A program made the position numbers and the translations under genes. This document shows positions 49,555 through 59,100 of a stretch of 64,000 nt of DNA, piece after piece. The notes under the pieces were generated by a model. It was given only the letters and a program-made list of their open reading frames with translations. It searched no databases and was not told the origin of the DNA. The stretch covers positions 38,344,756-38,408,755 of the forward strand of contig JAVIAB010000025.1 in NCBI GenBank assembly GCA_032433765.1, given 5' to 3'. The stretch comes from Megaustenia siamemsis (lineage: Eukaryota > Mollusca > Gastropoda > Stylommatophora > Ariophantidae). Positions within the stretch are counted from its first letter, which is position 1; the number at the start of each line of letters is the position of its first letter.

Positions 49555-49835
49555 TCGGTCCATGCTCTAAGGCACATGAGGAATATAGGGGTAGCATCCA
49601 GATTTATCACTGACCCACTGGCACATTTTGTGGCTGGTTCATAACATGTCAGGCTACCCACCTTTTTGTTAAAGTTTGTTAAAAGGGGGGAGGGGGAGAG
49701 AATAATCTAGTACCCATTCTCAAATACCGAATGAACCCTGAAACCTGGTTTGAAAGAAATGAGCCCCACCTGAGAATTTAACCCAGAAACTTCTGGTCAT
49801 TAGTGTGCACACTTAACTACTAAGCCATCTCGTGA
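49555..49835 (-). mobile_element. Long SINE variant, - strand
   Basis: The - strand head has GATGGCTTAGTAGTTAAGTG; the body contains GGTTCATTCGGTATTTGAGA. Related to 35320-35615. Confidence 0.55.
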
Positions 49836-50087
49836 ACAGCACAACATGAAAATGGGCACAACAAAGACAGAAACTATGAAGATAAGCAGACCCCCTCTGC
49901 TCCACAATCACATCCGTGGTAATACCATGCTTAACCAAGTCCCAGTAAGAATAAGACCATGTTTTCTTGATTAAAATTCATGAATGACACAAGGACTGGT
50001 TAAATCAGCAACAAGTTACAAATCTGATTAAGGTAAGTAGACTGTTTATATATTTGTTTGAAATTTTCTCTTAAAAGTAACATCTAC

Positions 50088-50522
50088 AATTACAAATTGT
50101 AGCACTTTATATCAGCATGTACGTTTACAAATTGTAGTACTATCATTCACATGACAGCATCTACATTTACAAATTATAGTACTATCGTTCACATGACAGC
50201 ATCTATTTTAGACTTTTAGCACATTTTGCCACTTGACAGTATTTACTTTTATAAAAAGTAGCATTTTCTTTTCACAAGACAGCATCTACATTTATAAATT
50301 GTAGAACTTTCTTTCACAAGACAGCATCTACATTTATAAATTGCTGAACTTTCTTTCACAAGACAGCATCTACATTTATAAATTGTAGAACTTTCTTTCA
50401 CAAGACAGCATCTACATTTATAAATTGTAGAACTTTCTTTCACAAGACAGCATCTACATTTATAAATTGTAGAACTTTCTTTCACAAGACAGCACATAAT
50501 ATGAAATCTGGTAGCATTTTCT
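50088..50522. repeat. 42-bp tandem array, about 10 copies
   Basis: Unit contains GACAGCATCTACATTTATAA and TTGTAGAACTTTCTTTCACA. The 14-codon period opens a spurious CCLVKESSTIYKCR frame on the - strand. Expanded paralogue of 48648-48885. Confidence 0.94.
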
Positions 50523-50557
50523 TTTAATGACTTTAACAAAAAACCTGCAACTTCTTC

Positions 50558-51460
50558 TCCTCTGTTGTTCTACTGGCTAACTCACTCCTCTGTTGTTCTA
50601 CTGGCTAATTCACTCTGTTGTTATTCTGGCTAACTCACTCCTCTGTTGTTCTACTGGTTACTTCAGTCTGTTATTCTACTGGCTAACTCAATCCTATTGT
50701 TCTACTGGCTACTTCACTCTGTTGTTCCACTGGCTAACTCACTCCTGTTGTTCTACTGGCTAACTCACTCCTCTGTTGTTCTACTGGCTAACTCACTCCT
50801 CTGTTGTTCTACTGGCTAACTCACTCCTCTGTTGTTCTACTGGCTAACTCACTCCTCTGTTGTTCTACTGGCTAACTCACTCCTCTGTTGTTCTATTGGC
50901 TAACTCACTCCTCTGTTGTTCTACTGGTTAACTCACTCCTCTGTTGTTCTACTGGCTAACTCACTCCTCTGTTGTTCTACTGGCTAACTCACTCCTACTG
51001 GCTAACTCACTCCTCTGTTGTTCTACTGGCTAACTCACTCCTCTGTTGTTCTATTGGCTAACTCACTCCTCTGTTGTTCTATTGGCTAACTCACTCCTCT
51101 GTTGTTCTACTGGTTAACTCACTCCTCTGTTGTTCTACTGGCTAACTCACTCCTACTGGTTAACTCACTCCTCTGTTGTTCTACTGGTTAATTCACTCCT
51201 CTGTTGTTCTACTGGTTAACTCACTCCTCTGTTGTTCTACTGGCTAACTCACTCCTACTGGCTAACTCACTCCTCTGTTGTTCTACTGGCTAACTCACTC
51301 CTCTGTTGTTCTATTGGCTAACTCACTCCTCTGTTGTTCTATTGGCTAACTCACTCCTCTGTTGTTCTACTGGTTAACTCACTCCTCTGTTGTTCTACTG
51401 GCTAACTCACTCCTACTGGTTAACTCACTCCTCTGTTGTTCTACTGGATAACTCGCTCCT
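50558..51460. repeat. 28-bp tandem array with 260-bp higher-order repeat
   Basis: Unit contains TCTGTTGTTCTACTGGCTAA and CTCACTCC. Shortened units lacking TCTGTTGTT recur. The stretch from 50994 repeats from 51254 with no difference I can see for about 195 bases. Confidence 0.95.
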
Positions 51461-51464
51461 TTAT

Positions 51465-51825
51465 TTTCTCACTAACTCAAACTCCCCATAAAGTTGCCAC
51501 ATACTCTCACTTCATTACTGAACACTCCCATTTTATTTTTAGAAGAAACCCTAAACTACATTCGGCTCCAAAGTCAATATTTTAAATTATTTTATTTCTG
51601 CTTATTTTTTAAACTCTCCTCAGGCACCATCACCATCTATGGGAGTAAGCCTGAGAGCTAAAAGGAAAACCCTCAACTATCATGACATTTGCAGCTTTGT
51701 GAGTAGAGGTGAGATGCAGAATAGCTCTGGCAAAAGCAATTTTCCAAAAAATGAGAAAGATACTGCGTAATCCATTTTTGACAATATAAACCAGAAAAAG
51801 AGTTCTTAAATGTTATGTAGAGCCA
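51465..51825. other. No recognised gene
   Basis: Mixed sequence; no recognisable coding motif. Confidence 0.4.
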
Positions 51826-51925
51826 GTCTTAACATATGGATGTGAATCATGTACAATGGGACAACAGACAAGAAAATAACTGGAGGCTGTAGAAATGTGT
51901 CCAAGAATCAAAATCTCATTAGCTC
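51780..51925 (+). mobile_element. Family E RT-proximal fragment
   Basis: AGCCAGTCTTAACATATGGA and GTGAATCATGTACAATGGGA (PVLTYGCESCT-like), then AACTGGAGGCTGTAGAAATG as at 7950-7972. It stops at the next array. Confidence 0.6.
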
Positions 51926-51934
51926 TTTGGTCTC

Positions 51935-52172
51935 ACCTCTTCAGTCTGAACTCTTAACTCTCACCTCTTCAGTCTGAACTCTTAACTCTCACCTCTTCAG
52001 TCTGAACTCTCAGCTCTTCAGTCTGAGCTCTTAACTCTTCAGTATGAGCTCTAAACTCTCAGCTCTTCAGTCTGAACTCTTAACTCTTCAGTCTGAGCTC
52101 TTAACTCTTCAGTATGAGCTCTTAACTCTCAGCTCTTCAGTCTGAGCTCTTAACTTTCAGCTCTTCAGTCTT
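51935..52172. repeat. 25/28-bp array of CTCTTCAGTCTGA units
   Basis: Units CTCACCTCTTCAGTCTGAAC and AGCTCTTCAGTCTGAGCTCT with TTAA. About nine irregular copies. Confidence 0.9.
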
Positions 52173-52252
52173 TTCTGTCCCTTGTTGTCGTCTCTATTCT
52201 TCTCCAGGTATAATTTAATTTTGCAACCTCAGTCTCAACACATCATCTCCGT

Positions 52253-52378
52253 GTGTTTTTAGGTCTTCCCTGTGTGTTTAGGTCTTCCCTGTGTGTTTAG
52301 GTCTTCCCTGTGTGTTTAGGTCTTCCCTGTGTGTTTAGGTCTTCCCTGTGTGTTTAGGTCTTCCCTATGTGTTCCACT
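52253..52378. repeat. 19-bp tandem array GTGTGTTTAGGTCTTCCCT, about 6 copies
   Basis: Near-perfect; the - strand codons in one frame read GRPKHTG-like, close to GRPR motifs of the local retrotransposons, so it may also be retroelement-derived. Confidence 0.93.
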
Positions 52379-52407
52379 GAAAGCTGGTCTTGTAATCCTT
52401 GTAAGTA

Positions 52408-52512
52408 ATAAAAAGTAAAGAGCCCCGTCATGCCACATGACGTATAGGGAATATAGTATTAGTGACCATACTTTTTCTAGATATTCGGCACATGATTTTT
52501 GGGGTAATCCCA
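52408..52512 (-). mobile_element. tRNA-headed SINE, 5' truncated
   Basis: Only the last 105 bases of the common SINE (AAGAGCCCCGTCATGCCACA to ATGATTTTTGGGGTAA). Confidence 0.75.
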
Positions 52513-52563
52513 TGCTATCCATCTTCACTGCCTTTTACTTAAAGTCCAACTTAATCTACCCAT

Positions 52564-52826
52564 AGTAAGTAACGAGCCCCGTCACGCCACATGGCGCATA
52601 GGGAATATGGTGTTAGTGACCATAATTTTATAGACCTTCAGCACATGATTTTTGGGGTAATGTGGTGGTCGGTATTACGCCCGTGCCACTTTACTTTCCC
52701 AGAAAAAATCCAGTACCCATCTAAGGCTGGGTGAACCCAGAAGCCTTAGAAGAAGAATAGGATCAAACCCGACCTTCTTGTCCATTGTTGCCCAGTTCAC
52801 TAACCACTGAGCTATCGCGGCTCTCA
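52564..52826 (-). mobile_element. tRNA-headed SINE with 11-bp target duplication
   Basis: Full head GAGAGCCGCGATAGCTCAGT on the - strand; AATCTACCCAT at 52553-52563 and 52827-52837. Ends about 170 bases below the BPHL stop. Confidence 0.88.
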
Positions 52827-52995
52827 AATCTACCCATGAGGCAGCCAAAAATGCTGTTACAAAGCAGAATATGTTCACTTCAAGAAAAGCAAAAACAAAT
52901 GTTAATACTGATTATTTCCTGATTTGTTCTAATCCACCTTTAAACCAACTCAAATTTTATCACAATTTGTTCCACACCAAGTTTTCTAGCCAATC

Positions 52996-53104
52996 CTAGA
53001 GCTTTGTTTTGAGTTGCTCATCTAAGAACTCTTCAGCAAGGGCGTTAAACTCTTTGTGATACCTCAAGTGAATATTATGTTTGCCTTCTGGGAAGTCAAT
53101 AACT
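52996..53104 (-). CDS. BPHL: BPHL last exon: catalytic histidine and stop
   Basis: After TTATTTCAG it encodes VIDFPEGKHNIHLRYHKEF and NALAEEFLDEQ with a short Lys-rich tail and TAG (52998-52996). The His of GKHN is the triad His. The tail is slightly longer than in mammals. Confidence 0.9.
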
Positions 53105-56100
53105 CTGAAATAAAATGTAAAGTTCACAAATGAAATATTATATTACCCACAATAATTCAGAAAAATTATTCCTTCTGTTCTGAGTTCACCAACAATTACT
53201 CCCTTTCCATTATACCCTCTAATAGGACCTTCTTCTTCTATCCTTCCTCCTTTGCCGTTGGCATTGAGGGGAGATATAATCTGCTATTCTTTGCTCTTCT
53301 GTTGGCCTCTTCTGGTGTTATCCCTCCTAGTGACTCTAGTATTCCCTTTATCCATCTCTTTCTCGGTCTTCCTCTTAATCTGGCGTTTTCGTAGCGTTTG
53401 TTTATGGCTATTTGAGTAATTGTTAGTTCTTTTCGTCTTATGTGGCCGAACCAATTTATCTGTTGTTTCTTTATGTATTCAATAGCTGGTTCAATTTCGA
53501 GTTTCTTCCTCAGGTCAGTGTTTCTTACTCTGTCCCTTAAGCTGTTTCCTGTCATTCTTCTGACACATTTCATTTTGGTGGTCGTTATCTTTCTTATTGT
53601 TCTAGAGTCCAGTGTCCAATTCTGGCACTGATAGCACAGAGTTGTATATTGCCCTTTTTGCTTCCGTAGTTATTGCTTTGTTTTTCAATAGTGTTGATAC
53701 TTGGCCTATAACTTGACATGCTTTGTTGCACCTTATATCTATCTCTGTCTCTTGGTTATTGTCTTGTGTTAATGTAAGAAAAAAAAAGTAGTCCCGCCAC
53801 ACCAAGTGGCGTATAAGGAATATGGTGTTAGTGATCATAAATTTTACAGACCTTCGGCACATGATTTTTGGGGTAATGTGGTCGGTATTACGCCCGTGCC
53901 GCTTCACTTTCCCAGAAAAAAAATCAGGTACCCATTAAAGGCTGGGTGAACCTGGAAGCCGTCGGTTGGGATCGAACACTACCCCTTGTCCTTTGTAGTC
54001 CAGTTCACTAACCACTGAGCTATCGCGGCTCCCTCTTGTGTTAATGTGCTACCCAGATATTTAAAATTGTCTACTTGTTTCAGAGTCGTATTACTGTATG
54101 ATCGCTATTGTTTCTCCATTATTTTGGCTCTGAGCACTGTTGTGTGTATGTTGCATTGTCCTCTGCCGCTGTGCTAGTTCTGTCGCAGAGTAAGGGTTGT
54201 GGTTTATGTTACCAGTGCTTGCCCATGGACTCTGATCACTGTTGTCCGTGACCCGACAGGACATTCAATGGCGTAGATTTGTTGTTTTATGTTCTACAGC
54301 CTGCAGCAATATCTGCTCCTTCCAGCCCAAATACATCCTATTCTATTCATGGAATCAGTTTCATTACAGTGAGGCATTCCCATATCCACTCCACAGTCCA
54401 TACCAGCATTTCTCGAAGCGTGTGCAGGATCAATTCCTGTAAGGTGTGATTGTAGATTTATTTTCATCTTAGGTCAAAGAAGGCACAAAGGGCAGAAGTC
54501 ATAGTTGTAAACAAGTGTCAATCTGCTTCTAGTTTTGTTGGTCTTGGTTATATCTTAGTCCAGCGGTTGAGCCTTCCCTAGTAATTGTTTGTACATACAG
54601 CTGCTTTTCCCTCTAAACAGTTCAGAGTGACCAGCCCCTTTTTACACTGTTAGTGACCGAGTTCTGTCTTATGTAGGTGTGCTCTGAGATCACAATAACC
54701 TGTCTGAATATCTTGGTCTGCTCATGTCTGTTAAGTTTGTTTATGTTGTCATGTTCTGGCTCATATTTACCATGCAACTCTCTACATTCTGTTCTCCTAG
54801 CACTAGATACACCAGTTACATACCATCATAAGAAACAGATAATCAAATCAATCAGAGGACCACAAGCCCGAAATCAGGATGCCTTTCATAATATGAATAG
54901 ATATGAACAAGTTATCATTATACGCCTCAGAACAGGACACAATCGACTCCATAGTCACATGTATACAAAATTCAAGATCGGCACATCAACTACTTGTACA
55001 TGTGGACAGGCACCCCAGACTGCTGAACACATACTCAAGATTGCACAGAATATAGTAGACTGAGGAAAATCCATTGATCCATAGATACAACACTACAGAC
55101 TATATGGGCCACTGCAAGAATTACAAAAGACAGTAACATTTATACAGGAAACAACATTGCTGATGTAGACAATACTTCAGGCGAACGAAAGATAGATAGA
55201 TAGATGTTCTCCTAGCCTGTTTCAGGATTGCATTTAAGTTTTTGAGGCTCTGAGGTTGGTTAAGACGGAATGGAATGGCAAACTACCTTCTTATATTGCC
55301 TAGACTAATCATGACAAATCAGAGATGGGATTTCTCAGAAGAATGTTGAAAGTTCCCTGGACAGCTAAAAAGACCAATGAGGAAGTTCTCAAAGAGGCCA
55401 ACACAAAAAGGGAGCTCATAAAAAACTTCAGAAAGAAACAATCAACATTTTTCAGGCACATCATGAGAAGAGGAAAGTTGGAATACTTGGTTACAACTAG
55501 CAAAATAAAAGGAAAGAGAGATTGCGGACGACAAAGAGAGAAAGTACTGGATAACTTGGTGTCATGGCATGGAAAACAGTCAACAACAGAACTGATATGA
55601 TGCACTATAGATAGAAGATTGTGGAAAGACATGATCGCCTATGCCAACCGGTATGGCACATGATGATGAGGTTGGTTGGACTGTTGAAGGTTTCCACAGT
55701 GTGCCTCATCCACTGTAGGACTAGTTCTGTCTTTTCTGACAGTGAACATATGTTGTTCTTTATTTCCTGGATGAGTCTGTTCCATTTCAGTCTTAACAAC
55801 ATATTCATTATATGCAACAAAAGCATATGGCAGATACCTTTACGTTTACATATTGACAGTGTATTATTATTGTGGCATGTGCTGAGACTGCTATGATGGG
55901 GACTGCAGCTACCTGTCTTTGTTTGGGAGATGAGATATTAATTCGGATGATTCAGCCTGGGACGGGTGGTTAAGCAATTATGGATTTTAATTTGTTTGCA
56001 GTGATACCGGGGCCTTCCATAACCAAAGAACCAAACGTAGCTGTGTATTTTGGTTCATTATAATATATAACATAATAACAAATGATGTCACTAAAGATGG

Positions 56101-59100
56101 CAATATTATAAGACTTTCATTACCTGGAATTTGTGATGTGTTTCTGTAAGAAAGAAGGATGTTCCTGGGACAGCATGGGATCTTTGGCTCCATTCAAAAT
56201 CAAAGTTGGACATTTGATATTGGGCAGACTGCCTATACATAAATCACCTGGGGAAACAAGTTCACAATGTGAAACACACGAGTAGTAGTTGCTCATTGGG
56301 AGTACACAAGAAAACAAATAAAAGGAAAGGTTACATCTTGACTGTAATAAAAGTTGACACAAAAATGTTACAATGTTCCTGTCCTTAACCCTAGATTATG
56401 ACAGCGTAGTCAAATTGACCACATCAAAACACAAATTCCTCAAAATTGGACATTTCTCCGTATTCAAACATTAACCCCTTTTCGTGTACCTTCCTAATTC
56501 CCACTTTTGGTGACCCCTGAATGTTTAATTTGTTTCCAAGGCTGTTGGAATATTTTTTGGTGAGATTGTGAGATACATTGTTTAATCAGGCATCAAACAA
56601 CCATTTGTTGACTCGGGAAACACAGTGAATAACGCTGTGTGGTAGCCAAACATACTGACAGACTTACGGCGGCCGCACCAATAGATATTGTAGTGCAGCC
56701 GGTCCATGAAGTGAAACTCAGGAAATAAATCTACCTGAGCCAGGAATTTCAAGTCCCCATATTTTGCCTAGGGAGCCGCGATAGCTCAGTGATTAGTCAA
56801 CTGGACTACAAAGGGCAAGAGGTAGGGTTCGAACCCAACCAACGGCTTCCGGGTTCACTCAGCCTTAAATGAGTACTGGATTTTTTTGGGGAAAGTTACA
56901 CATTACCCCTAAAATCATGTACCGAAGGTCTGTAAAATTTATGGTCACTAACACCATTTTCCCTATACGCCACTTGGCATGACGGGGGTTCTTTACTTTT
57001 TTTTTTACTTATATTTTGCCTGGTGTGAACACACGAGACTGTGTCAAAAGTTCTGAGAAATTATTATTTTTAGAGCGCCTAATGTTAAAGTGGTAGTAAT
57101 TTTTACTACAGTATCGTAACTGGGAGAGTTACATATATGTCTTGTAACCTAGGGTTAAATGGTCCTCTTCAGAGACACAAACAATTCAAACAGAAACTAG
57201 ACATTAAGGTCTAACTAGAATATGGTAATTACAAAATAAAATGTCACAGATGAAAATAAGAGCAGGACACTGTGTGTAACCCACCCATCAGAAATGAAAT
57301 GCTGAAAACAAATTATCAGTTCTATCAGTTTCATACCAACTTTGTGCTATGAAAGTCAAACATGGACCCTTTCTAAATCACAATTAAGAAAGATAAATAC
57401 ATGTGAGATGCGATGCTTGAGAAAAGTAACGAACAACACAAGAAGCGATAGAATACCAAATGAAACCATGAGAAAAATGGTAGGAACAAAACCCTGCCAA
57501 GAATATATAGAACAACAACTTAAATGGTTTGGCCACCTGGTCAGAATGAATCCTCACCAATCACCATCAAGGGCGTTCTTCTCGAGAATGCATGGAAAAA
57601 GACCAAGAGGAAGACCCAGAAGAAGATGGATAGATGCAGTGACAAAGACATGTAACAACAAAGGAAAATCACTAATTCAGACAGTTCGAGCAGCTCAAGA
57701 ACGACAAATGATATAAACCACGACACCTTTCAGGTATCAGTGACAAGAGAAAAGAAGAAGATCAGTTCCATGAATCCTTGCCAGAAGTGGGCTGTATATG
57801 AGTTTTATTTCAAGTTTGAGGACCCTATATAGGTCATCCACAGATGTAGGAAACATAAGATATGAACATGTCTTGAATGAGTATCTGTCTAAAAAATTGC
57901 ACCCCCCACCCCCCAAGAAAAAGTTTGTGTTGTTGAAATAACCCTGAGGACAGTTGGAATAGCTTCCATATTCATTTCTATTCTACAAGTTGTTTTAGAG
58001 TATACTCCCCTGTTCTCTGATATAATTTTGCTTGTGACTCGAGCCAAGAGACCTTGATACTGAAGTCTTGCCCTGCAGCACAGACCCATGAGTGTATACA
58101 ACATCACCTTTCTATCCACAGTCAATTCAATCATCGTCATTTTGCCTGTCAACCCACTGCCAACATTAAAACCACTCGCCAGGGACCAAGACACTTGTTA
58201 GCAACAGAGCCTGCAAGCTGACAGTGACTCAAAGCTGATGGTTTACACCAGGATCAGTGAACCAGAGTTATGCAGATCCTACTCCACCTAGACTAAACAG
58301 TCTAACTTGATCAAGTGAGGAGGAATCAAGAGGGAAGGCACCTCAGTACTCAGTAATGCTGTGTTGAAGTTGGATGCGCTGGGCCAAAAAGCACAAATAT
58401 TACACTTCTACAGCAAACCACAACAAAGTACATCAACACCCACTCAAAGCCCTTTTAAGGGGGAGATTGCTAAGAGTGGCTAACTATTCCTTTAGTCACT
58501 GGGTGAACACAAACGAGCAGACGCACTCACCATTCCTGTGAGTTGTGTACTTGCTGACAGCCTTACACCACGCCTTCCACTGCTTGCGGAAGTAATCTTC
58601 TCCATAAACATCGTAAAATGGCTGCCTCATTTTGGCACTCCACTGATCTATATCCTCTACCTCTGGCAACAATTTGGAAGGAAACAAGTTCAAGTGTAAA
58701 TGTTAAAACATCAAAGTTCAAGTGTAAATGTTAAAACATCAAAGTTTAAGTGTAAATGTTAAAACATCAAAGTTCAAGTGTAAATGTTAAAACATCAAAG
58801 TTCAAGTGTAAATGTTAAAACATCAAAGTTCAAGTGTAAATGTTAAAACATCAAAGTTTAAGTGTAAATGTTAAAACATCAAAGTTCAAGTGTAAATGTT
58901 GAAACATCAAAGTTCAAGTGTAAATGTTAAAACATCAAAGTTCAAGTGTAAATGTTAAAACATCAAAGTTTAAGTGTAAATATTGAAACATCAAAGTTCA
59001 AGTGTAAATGTTGAAACATCAAAGTTCAGGTGTAAATGTTAAAACATCAAAGTTCAAGTGTAAATGTTAAAACATCAAAGTTCAAGTGTAAATGTTAAAA

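Noticed and set aside
57342..57716. A new host gene of 124 codons
   Set aside because: The content (QTWTL, WFGHL, GRPRRRWIDAV) is the retrotransposon C-terminal signature, even though the frame is intact.
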